Source of the DNA: Tistrella mobilis | GTDB taxonomy: Bacteria > Pseudomonadota > Alphaproteobacteria > Tistrellales > Tistrellaceae | DNA length: 64,000 nucleotides | Reading direction: 5' to 3' | Assembly (NCBI RefSeq): GCF_041468085.1 | Contig: NZ_CP121017.1 | Location: 4,189,501 to 4,253,500 of the forward strand | Shown: piece after piece, positions 55,146-63,744 of the stretch | Layout: each line of letters begins with the position of its first letter | Position numbering within the stretch: position 1 is the stretch's first letter | Notes under the pieces: model-generated | The model's database searches: none | Told to the model about the DNA's origin: nothing | The model's input: only the letters and a program-made list of their open reading frames with translations | Made by a program: the position numbers and the translations under genes

Positions 55146-55198
55146 GACGGCCGGCCCGGCGGGGCCGCTCCCGGACAGAGCGGTCCCGACCGGCCGTC
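55146..55198 (-). other. Intercistronic hairpin between binding-protein and permease genes
   Basis: Outer arms GACGGCCGG (55146-55154) and CCGGCCGTC (55190-55198), with an inner 10-bp stem (GGGGCCGCTC/GAGCGGTCCC, one G-U pair). It begins 12 bp after the binding-protein stop and has no U-run. Confidence 0.65.
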
Positions 55199-55210
55199 AC
55201 ATCCAGCCGG

Positions 55211-56758
55211 TCACTCGATCCAGGCGTCCTTGAAGCCGTCGTTCACGCCGATGCCCGTGGTGATCAGGTTCTTCACGTTGCAGCGGGTGATGGTCGGGAA
55301 GCCGAGCTCCAGCAGCCAGGCCACCGGCACGTCTTCGACCAGCTTCTTCTGGACGACCTTGTAGACGGCCTCGCGCTTCTTGTCGGAGAAGGCGCTGGCC
55401 CCCTCGTGGAACAGCTTGTCGATCTCGGGCGACACATAGCCCTCGACATTGTTCCAGGGCGAGCCCTTGGCGATGTTGGTCGAGACATAGGTCCGCGATA
55501 CGCCGAGCGCCGGGTCGCCATACTGGTAGAGATAGGTGAAGGCGAGATCGTAATCCCAGTCGGCGACCTTCTGGTTCCAGCCGGCGACATCGGTCGCGAC
55601 CAGTTCGACCTTGATGCCGACCTCTTCCAGATTCTGCTTCACCGCTTCCGCCCAGCGCTGCCAGGTCTCGCCATAGGGCAGCGGCAGCAGGCGGACGGGC
55701 GTGCCGTCATAGCCCATCTCCTTCAGCAGCGCCCTGGCCTTCTCAGGATCGTGCGGATATGGCGTGACATCCTTGGAATGGAAGCGGATCTTCGACGAGA
55801 ATGGACCATTGGCGACGTCACCCAGACCGTTCCAGAGCACGTCCTTGGCGAATTCGCGATCCATCGCATACATGATCGCCTTGCGGAAGCGCACGTCCTT
55901 GGTCGGGCCTTCGCGGTTATTCAGCCACAGCCAGGACAGGGGCGAGAAGAACTCCCAGCCTTCGTCGGTGACGCAGACATTGTCCATCCCGGTCAGCCGC
56001 GGCACGTCGAAATTCTCGACCGACCCGCCCGGCAGAATGTCGACCGTGCCGTTTTCGAAGGCGACGGCGCGCGAGGCCGCGTCGGGGATCACATGCCAGT
56101 AGATCTCGTCGAGATGGGGCTTGCCCGTCTCGTAATAGTTCTCGTTCTTGACCAGCAGGATATGCGAACCCTTGACCCATTCCTTGAACTTGAACGGGCC
56201 GGTGCCGATCGGCGTGTTGTTCGCGGGGTTGGTCTTGTAATCGGTGCCTTCGTAGATGTGCTTCGGCACCATCGGCATGGTGCCGACCTCGAAGATGCCG
56301 AGGAAGGGGCCGAAGGGCTCCTTCAGCTTGAAGACGACGGTGTGATCATCGGGCGCCGAGATGTTGTCGACATAGGCGAGCGAGGCGCGCAGGCGCGCAT
56401 GGGTCTCGCGCAGGAACTTGTCGACCGAGAAGACGACATCCGCCGCCGTGAAGGGCTTGCCGTCATGCCAGGTGACACCCTGGCGGAGCTTGAAGGTGTA
56501 GATCGTACCGTCGCCGGACACGGTCCAGCTTTCGGCGAGCTGCGGCATCGGCTTCAGCGATTTGTCGTAGCGCAGCAGGCCTTCGTAGATGTTGCCGGCC
56601 ACCATCTGCGTCGGGCCGTTCTGGATCATGCCCAGCATCAGTCCCGGCGGTTCGGGCTGGATCACCACATTGGCCCGTCCTCCCTCGACGGGCGCCGCGG
56701 TTGCCGCGAAGATCCACGACAGCGCTGCCACGCCGCCGAGCAGAATTCCCCTGATCAT
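55211..56758 (-). CDS. Oligopeptide-type ABC transporter substrate-binding protein
   Basis: Periplasmic protein of 515 aa of the SBP_bac_5 family. A Sec signal peptide spans about residues 1-22 (LSWIFAATAA-APV). Family landmarks: PQLAESWTVSGDGTIYTFKLRQGVTWHDGKPF near residues 75-106, and FRKAIMYAMDREF near 280-292. It differs clearly from the binding protein at 26298, so the two operons import different compounds. The linked amidohydrolase and aminotransferase suggest an acylated amine or amino-acid conjugate. Confidence 0.9.
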   Translation of the reverse strand: MIRGILLGGVAALSWIFAATAAPVEGGRANVVIQPEPPGLMLGMIQNGPTQMVAGNIYEGLLRYDKSLKPMPQLAESWTVSGDGTIYTFKLRQGVTWHDGKPFTAADVVFSVDKFLRETHARLRASLAYVDNISAPDDHTVVFKLKEPFGPFLGIFEVGTMPMVPKHIYEGTDYKTNPANNTPIGTGPFKFKEWVKGSHILLVKNENYYETGKPHLDEIYWHVIPDAASRAVAFENGTVDILPGGSVENFDVPRLTGMDNVCVTDEGWEFFSPLSWLWLNNREGPTKDVRFRKAIMYAMDREFAKDVLWNGLGDVANGPFSSKIRFHSKDVTPYPHDPEKARALLKEMGYDGTPVRLLPLPYGETWQRWAEAVKQNLEEVGIKVELVATDVAGWNQKVADWDYDLAFTYLYQYGDPALGVSRTYVSTNIAKGSPWNNVEGYVSPEIDKLFHEGASAFSDKKREAVYKVVQKKLVEDVPVAWLLELGFPTITRCNVKNLITTGIGVNDGFKDAWIE

Positions 56759-56904
56759 TCCTGTTCCCCCTGACGTCTCTGTTTTACGTCGGTCGTCGGA
56801 CGTGGCTCATCCTGTTCTGATGTCGTTGGTATCGGTCTGTCGTCGAACGGCCACGAAATCCGCGCCCGGCCTCCCTGCCGGGTACGAAATCCTGTTCTGG
56901 TCGG

Positions 56905-57684
56905 TCAGTTCTCGAAATCGGGCTGGGTCCGACGGAGGAGGCGCAGATAGGCCTCCCACTCCGGGTCGGGCCGGTTGTGGCCGTGCTTGTCGTTCCAGCC
57001 CGTGTACTGGGCGGCGGTCTTGCGCGCCACCTCTTCACTCGGGCGATGGACAGGTGCGCCCGAGGCCTGCAGGGCAAGCTGCGCCTTGCAGCTGCGCTCA
57101 AGATTGTACATCAGCTTGAATGCCTCCGCGACCGTGGCGCCGCAGGTCATCAGGCCGTGGTTGCGCAGGATCATCACCTTGCGGTCGCCCAGATCGTTCA
57201 CCAGCCGCTCGCGCTCGTCCAGATCCAGCGCAATGCCTTCGTATTCATGGAAGGCGATGCGGTCGTGGAACTGCAGCGACCACTGATTCAGCGGCAGCAG
57301 CCCTTCTGCCTGACACGATACGGCAACACCGGCGACGGTGTGGGTGTGCAGCACGCACTGCACATCATGTCGCGCGGCATGAACGGCACTGTGGATGGTG
57401 AAGCCGGCCGCATTGATGCCGGCGCCATACGGGTCGTCGATGATCCGGCCGTTGAGGTCCACCGTCACCAGGTTCGACGCCGTCACCTCGTCGAAGCGCA
57501 GGCCGTAGGGATTGATCAGGAACCGGCCGGTTCCATCCTCGGCATCGGCCACGCGCGCCGAGATATGGGTGAAGATGCTGTCATCGAGGCCGAAATGGGC
57601 GACCAGGCGATAGGCCGCGGCCAGATCGATCCGGGTCTTATCGACAGGATCGGAAGCGGGATGGAGCTGGGATGCGGTCTGCAT
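56905..57684 (-). CDS. Class II aldolase/adducin family protein
   Basis: Protein of 259 aa. Zn-site residues: the His pair in CVLHTHTVAGVAVSCQ near residues 113-128 and the third His in ILRNHGLMTCGATVAEAF near 170-187. The opening block LAAAYRLVAHFGLDDSIFTHISARV is typical. Known members act on fuculose or ribulose phosphates or on 3-hydroxyacid substrates; this longer, phosphate-motif-poor type is often a decarboxylase or aldolase of unknown substrate. It lies 146 bp upstream of the binding-protein gene, same strand, and is divergent from a GntR regulator gene. Confidence 0.88.
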   Translation of the reverse strand: MQTASQLHPASDPVDKTRIDLAAAYRLVAHFGLDDSIFTHISARVADAEDGTGRFLINPYGLRFDEVTASNLVTVDLNGRIIDDPYGAGINAAGFTIHSAVHAARHDVQCVLHTHTVAGVAVSCQAEGLLPLNQWSLQFHDRIAFHEYEGIALDLDERERLVNDLGDRKVMILRNHGLMTCGATVAEAFKLMYNLERSCKAQLALQASGAPVHRPSEEVARKTAAQYTGWNDKHGHNRPDPEWEAYLRLLRRTQPDFEN

Positions 57685-57802
57685 CAGGCGGACCTCGCGC
57701 GGAGATGACGGATGCGGTGCCCCGGAACGGCGGGCGCGGAAAGGGTAGTCGACGGGTGGGTCGGCGAACGCGACGCGGGGGCGGCGGAATGTCGCGTTGC
57801 AA

Positions 57803-57842
57803 ATTGTCGACAATCGACATTCGACCATGTTTCCGGCATAGT
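57803..57842 (+). promoter_or_regulatory. GntR-type operator and promoter in the aldolase/gntR divergent gap
   Basis: ATTGTCGACAAT (57803-57814) is a perfect 12-bp palindrome with the TTGTC/GACAA half-sites typical of FCD-type GntR regulators. Overlapping its last base begins TCGACA (57814-57819), which with CATAGT (57837-57842) at 17-bp spacing forms a promoter for the gntR gene. Binding here would affect both divergent promoters. Confidence 0.6.
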
Positions 57843-57861
57843 CGCAAGGGAGAGGTGACAT

Positions 57862-58578
57862 ATGACCGCAACCGGACCGACCCGCCCCCCACACATCGCC
57901 GCAGGCACCCAGGCTGCGCCGCAGCTTGCGGCGCTGGCGCAGGACGATCTCGTGAACCGCATCGCCCAGGTTCTGACCGAGGCGATCATGAAAGGGGGGT
58001 TTGCGCCCGGCGCCCGGCTGACCGAGGCCACCATTGCGCGCGATCTGGGGGTGAGCCGTGCCCCTGTCCGCGAGGCGGCACGCCTGCTGGAGAACAGGGG
58101 ACTGGTCGTGGCGGTACCGCGCCGCGGCTTCTTCGTCCGCAGCTTCGATGCAGCGGATCTGGACCAGATCTATGATCTGCGCATGTGTCTGGAACGACAT
58201 GCCGGCGGGCTGCTCGCGGGCCGCCTGACGCCCGAGATGGATGCCGCATTGTCGGCGCAGGTGGACCTGCTCCATCGCCTGGCCGAGGCAGGCGACGCCG
58301 ATCGCCAGATCGAGGAGGACCTGAAGTTCCACCGCATGATCTGCGTCTTTGCCGGAAATCGCCGCCTGCTCAAGGTGTTCGATGAACTGACCGCAGAGAC
58401 GCGTTATGGCATTGCCATGATCGGGCGGCTCTATGACGACCCGCACGAAATCGCCCGCACCCACGAGCCCCTGCTTGAAGCGCTGCGGTCAGGCGACGCC
58501 ACGAGCTTCGCGGAAGCGAGCGATTATCACATCGGGACGGCCCGGGAGAGGGTCGTCGCCATGTTCGGTCCCGGCTGA
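57862..58578 (+). CDS. GntR-family (FCD) transcriptional regulator
   Basis: Protein of 238 aa. The winged helix (about residues 25-95) has AIMKGGFAPGARLTEATIARDLGVSRAPVREAARLLENRG. The FCD domain follows (about 105-230) with likely metal-binding residues in EEDLKFHRMICVFAGNRRL. AGGGAGAGG is placed ahead of the ATG. It is divergent from the aldolase-importer-amidohydrolase unit and is its probable repressor, relieved by a pathway intermediate; that is inference from position and operator type. Confidence 0.9.
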   Translation: MTATGPTRPPHIAAGTQAAPQLAALAQDDLVNRIAQVLTEAIMKGGFAPGARLTEATIARDLGVSRAPVREAARLLENRGLVVAVPRRGFFVRSFDAADLDQIYDLRMCLERHAGGLLAGRLTPEMDAALSAQVDLLHRLAEAGDADRQIEEDLKFHRMICVFAGNRRLLKVFDELTAETRYGIAMIGRLYDDPHEIARTHEPLLEALRSGDATSFAEASDYHIGTARERVVAMFGPG

Positions 58579-58590
58579 AGGTTGCGCCCC

Positions 58591-59037
58591 TCAGCGCCGT
58601 TTCTGCAGGGCCCGGCCTGCCGGCCGGTCACCGACCAGCTGCCAGAGAGCCCGGGTCACGTGATCGAGATCATCGCCGTTCAACCGGCGTGACATGTCGG
58701 CATGATACTGACGGTCGATATCCGTCAGCCGCTGGACCTGGGACCGGCCGCGATCGGTGAGGGTGAGCGTGATCATCCGACGATCGGTGTCGGAACGATC
58801 CCGGCGCACCAGGCCGTGTTCGACCAGACCGTTGACCAGCCGGCTGGGGCTGCCGGTCTCACAGACCAGCAACTCGCCCAGATCGACCAGCGACAGGGGC
58901 TCACGCTGAGCCAAGACCGTCAGCACCTCCGCCTGGGAGGGCGTAAGGCCGAGCGGCCGCAGCCGGTCGGCGAGCTGACGGTAGGCTTCGCGCTGTGCCG
59001 CCAGGATCAGATAGCGAAGCTCTTCGACGGGCTGCAT
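58591..59037 (-). CDS. MarR-family transcriptional regulator
   Basis: Protein of 148 aa, the normal MarR length. The winged helix lies near residues 33-100: GLTPSQAEVLTVLAQREPLSLVDLGELLVCETGSPSRLVNGLVEHGLVRRDRSDTDRRMITLTLTD shows the helix-turn-helix followed by the Asp-Arg-Arg wing (given in shortened key form: SPSRLVNGLVEHGLV and DTDRRMITLTLT). GAGGGAGGC precedes the ATG at 59037. It ends 12 bp from the stop of the convergent GntR gene. No target is obvious. Confidence 0.88.
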   Translation of the reverse strand: MQPVEELRYLILAAQREAYRQLADRLRPLGLTPSQAEVLTVLAQREPLSLVDLGELLVCETGSPSRLVNGLVEHGLVRRDRSDTDRRMITLTLTDRGRSQVQRLTDIDRQYHADMSRRLNGDDLDHVTRALWQLVGDRPAGRALQKRR

Positions 59038-59223
59038 CCTGCCTCCCTCTGGTTCGAGGACGAATTCGAGGATGGGTACGTCATTCGGACGGGATGCCGC
59101 GACCGACGTCGATCTCCTCCGGAGATCCCCGATCGGAAACCGCATCCCCATGACCTAGACATAGGTCCTGCGTCACCGATTACCAAGCCGCCGAATGCGG
59201 AAGTGTCGGTCAAACCACGAAAA

Positions 59224-59257
59224 AACGCCCATGCCCCTCAAAAAGGACACGGGCGTT
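59224..59257 (-). terminator. Intrinsic terminator of the DUF983 gene
   Basis: On the minus strand AACGCCCGTG pairs with CATGGGCGTT (10 bp, one G-U pair) and is followed by a T-rich end. It lies 33 bp beyond the stop at 59291. Confidence 0.75.
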
Positions 59258-59290
59258 CCCGGAACCGGGGGTTTGTGCGGGCGGGCGGCT

Positions 59291-59716
59291 TCAGTGGATA
59301 CCGAGGTGGACCATCGCCCCCAATACTGCGCCCTTGATGCGGGGCAGGAAGAGGAAGGTCAGGATCAGGCTGAGCGGGATCCAGAGCAGGACATGTACCC
59401 AGAGATCGGGCATCCAGTCCTTCTCCACCCACAGCATCAGCGGCACCACGATGTGGCCGACCAGAAAGATGGTGAAATATGGTGGGGCATCATCGGCACG
59501 GTAGCTGTCCAGCGCCTCACCGCAATGGTCGCAGTGATCACGCACCTTCAGATAACCGGCGAAGGCCGGCGCCTCGCCGCAACGGGGGCACCGGCGGGCG
59601 AAACCCCGGCGCAGAGCGCGCCAGAAGCCCGGCCGTACCGGCTCGGCTGCCGCCTCTTCGGTCATTGCGTTGGTCCAGACCATTTCTTCCTGGCCCGACA
59701 TGTTCTGGCCCGACAT
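59291..59716 (-). CDS. DUF983 domain-containing membrane protein
   Basis: Protein of 141 aa. A cytoplasmic zinc-ribbon-like part has two CxxC pairs (RRCPRCGEAPAF and DHCDHCGEALDSY, about residues 42-70). Two hydrophobic segments follow (about 80-98 and 106-126). This is the DUF983 layout common in alphaproteobacteria; the function is unknown, although neighbours elsewhere suggest links to respiratory or cytochrome oxidase assembly. GGAGAAGAG precedes the ATG at 59716. Confidence 0.88.
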   Translation of the reverse strand: MSGQNMSGQEEMVWTNAMTEEAAAEPVRPGFWRALRRGFARRCPRCGEAPAFAGYLKVRDHCDHCGEALDSYRADDAPPYFTIFLVGHIVVPLMLWVEKDWMPDLWVHVLLWIPLSLILTFLFLPRIKGAVLGAMVHLGIH

Positions 59717-59903
59717 GGGCTCTTCTCCTCGGGGCTGGGGCGCATCACTCGGGGGAACGGGACTGCGGAAGGGATCCCGGAGACTGGCGGGACGGATGCG
59801 CGATCTTCAATATGGGGGCCCGCGCGGTCGCGTGATACGCGACACGACGTCGCGGCCTTCATCGCCGGAGACGAGAAGAACCGACGGATCCCCCGCCGGC
59901 CGA

Positions 59904-60359
59904 TCACCCCATCCAGTAATGGGCGGCGCCGAACAGGGCATCGACCCGATCGCCGGCATCGCTCACCGGCAGCAGGATGCGTTCATAGGTCACGTAGTCC
60001 TTGCCGATCGCGAAACCAGAGCGACGGGCGAAATTCGGCCGGCCCGTGAGGACCACGTCGTGATAGTCCTTCTCGATCCGCGGCCACTGATTGCCATGCA
60101 CCTCGCGCAGCAGCCGGCCGCGATGATCGCCGCCATGAGCTTCGGAGATCCGTGTACCGACGAGGCGGAAGCGGTAGTCCAGACTGCCATCATCTGCCCG
60201 TACGACATCGTAGATGAACAGGTTCGGCAGCAGCCGGCGAAGATCAAGCGGATCGATCTGGCGCCGTAGCGGCATACCGGCACCTCCGCACAACCCACGC
60301 CAGTATGCGTAGGCCGAGCGGAGAATGTCGGTTTCGAACTGACGCGCGAAATCGTCCAT
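59904..60359 (-). CDS. PAS domain-containing protein (PAS_5 type)
   Basis: Protein of 151 aa consisting almost entirely of one PAS_5 domain: LPNLFIYDVVRADDGSLDYRFRLVGTRI near residues 44-71 and the later ERILLPVSDAGDRVDALFGA. No output domain is attached. Such single-domain proteins are abundant in Rhodospirillales and their partners are unknown. It is transcribed alone. Confidence 0.82.
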   Translation of the reverse strand: MDDFARQFETDILRSAYAYWRGLCGGAGMPLRRQIDPLDLRRLLPNLFIYDVVRADDGSLDYRFRLVGTRISEAHGGDHRGRLLREVHGNQWPRIEKDYHDVVLTGRPNFARRSGFAIGKDYVTYERILLPVSDAGDRVDALFGAAHYWMG

Positions 60360-60463
60360 GTTGCGGATGCCTGCCTGGCGGTCGCACGGCCGGTCATGGC
60401 CTTCTGCAACGATAGCAGTCCTTGTACGGCCCGTCCGGATGATTTCTTCAGACTAGAAAAGAA

Positions 60464-60501
60464 AAAGCCATCCGTCCGGAAATTTCCTGACGGATGGCTT
60501 T
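60464..60501 (-). terminator. Intrinsic terminator of proS
   Basis: A perfect 13-bp stem (60464-60476 with 60489-60501). On the minus strand it runs into GGCTTTTTCTTTTC. It lies 53 bp behind the proS stop. Confidence 0.88.
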
Positions 60502-60554
60502 ATTGCAACGCAACATTCATGCGGCGATGCGAAATCACCGCGGAGGTATGCCGC

Positions 60555-62078
60555 TCAGTACGACTTCGCGAAGATGGCTTCCACGGTCGCAGGCGCACCG
60601 GTCAGCACGCAGGCCTTACCGGAGACATCACCCTGGTCGTAGGGCAGGCAACGGATGGTGACCCCCAGATCGTCGAGCTTCGCCTCACTCTCACGCGTCC
60701 CGCACCAGGGAGCCCGCACGAAGCCCAGCCCGCCGGTGAAGTCGCTGCCCTCTTTCGAGAAGAAGGCGCGGAAGGAGTCATAATCGGTGATGTCGGTGCG
60801 GATGCGGGTCTCGCGGAACGCCACCGCCTCGTCATAAAGCCGCGCCTGAATCGCCGCCAGCCGGTCCGAGATGCCCGAGACCAATTCGTCCTGCGGAAGG
60901 ATCGCCTTCTTCTGGTCCAGAGCAATGCGCTCGGTGACCGCAACCGAGCCCGAGGCGACGTCGCGGGGCCCCACCTCCAGGATCACCGGCACACCGCGCT
61001 TGATCCACGACCAGCGCTTCTCGCCCGCATTCATGTCACGACGGTCGACCTCGACCCGCACCGGAAGGTCCAGATAGCGTTCTGCCGACAGTCGCTTCGC
61101 CAGTTCCTCGACCGCCGGCATGACCTGGGCTTCGCTCGCCTCGTCGCGGATGATCGGCAGGATCACGATCTGCGCCGGCGCCACCGCCGGCGGCAGGCGC
61201 AGGCCGTCATCATCGGAATGGGTCATGATCAGCGCGCCGATCAGCCGGGTCGAGACACCCCACGAGGTGGTGTAGGCGAATTCCAGCCCGCCATCCTTCG
61301 TCTGAAACTGGATATTGGCGGCCTTGGAGAAGTTCTGGCCCAGGAAATGCGAGGTGCCGGCCTGCAGCGCCTTGCCGTCCTGCATCATCGCCTCGATGCA
61401 GTGGGTCTCTACCGCGCCGGGGAAGCGCTCGCTCTCGGGCTTCTCACCCGGGATCACCGGCACCGCCAGCCAGTCCTCGACCACCTCGCGATAGACTTCG
61501 AGCATGGTCGCAGTCTCGTCCATCGCCTCCTCGCGGGTGGCATGGGCGGTGTGCCCCTCCTGCCAGAGGAATTCGCTGGTGCGCAGGAAGACCCGGGGCC
61601 GCATCTCCCAGCGGACCACATTGGCCCACTGGTTGATCTTCAGCGGCAGGTCGCGATAGCTGCGGATCCAGCGGGCAAAGGCCTCGCCGATGACGGTCTC
61701 GGAGGTCGGGCGGACGACCAGCGGCACTTCCAGCTGTCCGTCGGGGACCAGCTTGCCGTCCTTCTGGACCAGACGATGATGGGTGACGACCGCCATCTCC
61801 TTGGCGAAGCCCTCGACATGGGCCGCCTCTTTCTCGATCAGGTCGAGCGGGATGAAGATCGGGAAATAGCAGTTCTGATGGCCGGTTTCGCGGATGCGCT
61901 GGTCGAAACGCTTCTGGATCTGCTCCCAGACGCCATAGCCCCAGGGGCGGATGACCATGCAGCCGCGCACGCCCGAGGGCTCGGCCATCTCGGCTTCCTT
62001 GACCACTTCCTGGAACCAGGCCGGAAAGTCTTCGGCACGGCTGATACGGATGGCGGTCTTCCGCTGGGCGCTGGACAT
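60555..62078 (-). CDS. proS: Prolyl-tRNA synthetase, archaeal/eukaryotic-like (type 3) form
   Basis: Class II aminoacyl-tRNA synthetase of 507 aa that charges tRNA-Pro. Motif 2-like VVRWEMRPRVFLRTSEFLWQEGHTAHAT is cited here by its core RVFLRTSEFLWQEGHTAH (about residues 160-177). The protein ends in KSY; a C-terminal Tyr and an extra C-terminal domain are marks of the archaeal-type ProRS. It lacks the large editing insertion of E. coli ProRS and is not the short ProRS usual in many alphaproteobacteria. ATG 62078 begins the conserved region. It appears monocistronic with a strong terminator. Confidence 0.93.
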   Translation of the reverse strand: MSSAQRKTAIRISRAEDFPAWFQEVVKEAEMAEPSGVRGCMVIRPWGYGVWEQIQKRFDQRIRETGHQNCYFPIFIPLDLIEKEAAHVEGFAKEMAVVTHHRLVQKDGKLVPDGQLEVPLVVRPTSETVIGEAFARWIRSYRDLPLKINQWANVVRWEMRPRVFLRTSEFLWQEGHTAHATREEAMDETATMLEVYREVVEDWLAVPVIPGEKPESERFPGAVETHCIEAMMQDGKALQAGTSHFLGQNFSKAANIQFQTKDGGLEFAYTTSWGVSTRLIGALIMTHSDDDGLRLPPAVAPAQIVILPIIRDEASEAQVMPAVEELAKRLSAERYLDLPVRVEVDRRDMNAGEKRWSWIKRGVPVILEVGPRDVASGSVAVTERIALDQKKAILPQDELVSGISDRLAAIQARLYDEAVAFRETRIRTDITDYDSFRAFFSKEGSDFTGGLGFVRAPWCGTRESEAKLDDLGVTIRCLPYDQGDVSGKACVLTGAPATVEAIFAKSY

Positions 62079-62223
62079 CGGACGGAGGCCCCTGTGTGTT
62101 GGACGACGGCTGTTGGACGACGGGGGGTTATGCCGCAATGCGCATCACCCCGAACTCGCCGGCATCATCCACGTTTCAGGGCCGAGAACAAGAGCTTCCG
62201 CCCGGCCGGACCGACCTTCAATC

Positions 62224-62580
62224 TCAGAGACTGCCACGGGAGGCCAGGGCAATCCCTACCGCAAGGGGCAGCAGCGGCAGCACTGCCGTGAAGCCGTAAC
62301 CACGGATCATCCGCCGCTTCAGTCCGGATCCGCCGCCACCGATAACGATCGCCGCAATCGCGACCGGCAGCCAGCCTGCAAGGCCCAGTGTCACCGCCGC
62401 TTCGGCCCCCTCCAGTACCGCGGTCACCGCCACCGCCGCCAGCACGACCACCGCGAGCGCCGCGATGGTAGCGGGCAGGCCGGGGCGCGCCGCAGCGAGG
62501 CCAGCGGCAATGCGGCCGGCACCGGCCGTGGCAGGTTTTCGCGGATCGGCAGCGCTGCGAGGATCACGATCGGCGGACAT
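62224..62580 (-). CDS. Small hypothetical membrane protein
   Basis: Protein of 118 aa, very Ala-rich. Two or three hydrophobic segments (about residues 38-58, 64-84, 96-112) follow a charged N-terminus of about 30 residues. I do not recognise a family. It is divergent from oxyR, separated by 131 bp, so it may share control with it. Confidence 0.55.
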   Translation of the reverse strand: MSADRDPRSAADPRKPATAGAGRIAAGLAAARPGLPATIAALAVVVLAAVAVTAVLEGAEAAVTLGLAGWLPVAIAAIVIGGGGSGLKRRMIRGYGFTAVLPLLPLAVGIALASRGSL

Positions 62581-62674
62581 GGGCGGGGCACTCCATCGAC
62601 TGGAATGAATCTAAGTTTCACTCTTATATACAGGAGCGCGCCCCGGACTTGTAGAGGCGAATACGGATCGACAC

Positions 62675-62691
62675 GATAGGCAATCCCGATC
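62675..62691. promoter_or_regulatory. LysR-type box upstream of oxyR
   Basis: GAT-N11-ATC, a T-N11-A motif, centred about 29 bp before the oxyR ATG in the gap shared with a divergent gene. It is a candidate autoregulatory OxyR site; the full four-ATAG OxyR pattern is not seen. Confidence 0.35.
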
Positions 62692-62711
62692 GCCACGGAG
62701 CCTCCCCGCCC

Positions 62712-63629
62712 ATGACCCTCACCGAACTCAAATACCTGGTGGCCATCGCAGATCACGGTCATTTCGGCCGGGCTGCCGCCGCGGCCGGCGTTGCCCAGCC
62801 CACCCTGAGCGCCCAGCTGCGTAAGCTTGAGGACTATCTGGGGGTGGAGCTGGTTGAGCGCAGCCGAAAGGGTGTGCGCCTGACCGCGGCCGGCGAACGC
62901 ATCGTGACCCATGCCCGCCGGGCACTGGCGGAACAACAGGCGATCCTGCGGCTGACCCGGCATCGCGCCAGGCCGCTGGAAGGGCCGTACCGGCTGGGCG
63001 CCATTCCGACCCTCGGCCCTTATCTGCTGCCGGCGCTGCTGCCGGCGCTCAAACAGGCACATCCCCTGCTCGACCTGGTCGTGATCGAGGATCTGACCGA
63101 CAATCTGCTGGGGCTGCTCGACGACGGCCGGCTGGATGCCGCCCTGGTGGCCCTGCCGGTCGAGATGCGCGGCCGGCAGGCGGTACCGCTGTTCGACGAA
63201 GGCTTCTTCGCCGTCGAACCCGCAACCGCCGGTGATGACCGATCTGATCGGGCACCCGCGATCAGTGACGCCGAACTATCTGCCGCCCGGTTGCTCGTGC
63301 TCTCCGACGGTCATTGTCTGCGCGATCAGGTGCTCGCCGCCTGCGCCCGCCCCAACCCGAGCGGCGACGATTTCCGGGCCGCCAGTCTGGAGACCCTGCG
63401 CGAGCTGGTCGCCGCCGGCTTCGGCACAACCCTGGTCCCCGCTCTTGCCGCCCGCGCCTGGCAGCGCGGCGGTGAAAGCCGGATGATTTTCCGCCCGGTC
63501 GAAGGCGATGCCGGGCATCGGCGGATCGGCCTGGTCTGGCGGCGCGGGGCCGGTGATGCCGACGCAATGGCCCTGGCTCGTGTCTGTCGGGGCGCCGTAC
63601 CGCCGGAAGTGCGGCCGATCGACAGCTGA
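62712..63629 (+). CDS. oxyR: Hydrogen peroxide-inducible LysR regulator OxyR
   Basis: Protein of 305 aa. The N-terminal helix-turn-helix is MTLTELKYLVAIADHGHFGRAA followed by AQPTLSAQLRKLEDYLG (about residues 1-38). The effector domain has YRLGAIPTLGPYLLPALLP. Cys202 and Cys211 in SDGHCLRDQVLAAC have exactly the spacing of the redox pair Cys199/Cys208 of E. coli OxyR, so peroxide sensing by disulfide formation is expected. No catalase or alkyl hydroperoxide reductase gene is next to it in this window. Confidence 0.93.
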   Translation: MTLTELKYLVAIADHGHFGRAAAAAGVAQPTLSAQLRKLEDYLGVELVERSRKGVRLTAAGERIVTHARRALAEQQAILRLTRHRARPLEGPYRLGAIPTLGPYLLPALLPALKQAHPLLDLVVIEDLTDNLLGLLDDGRLDAALVALPVEMRGRQAVPLFDEGFFAVEPATAGDDRSDRAPAISDAELSAARLLVLSDGHCLRDQVLAACARPNPSGDDFRAASLETLRELVAAGFGTTLVPALAARAWQRGGESRMIFRPVEGDAGHRRIGLVWRRGAGDADAMALARVCRGAVPPEVRPIDS

Positions 63630-63744
63630 TCACGCGGCCCGGATCCGGGAGCAGCCACCCGATTCCGGGCAAAATCTGCGATTGATTATTATTTGCATAT
63701 GATGCGAGCATCCAGCCTCGGGATCATCCCCAGCAGAGGCATTC

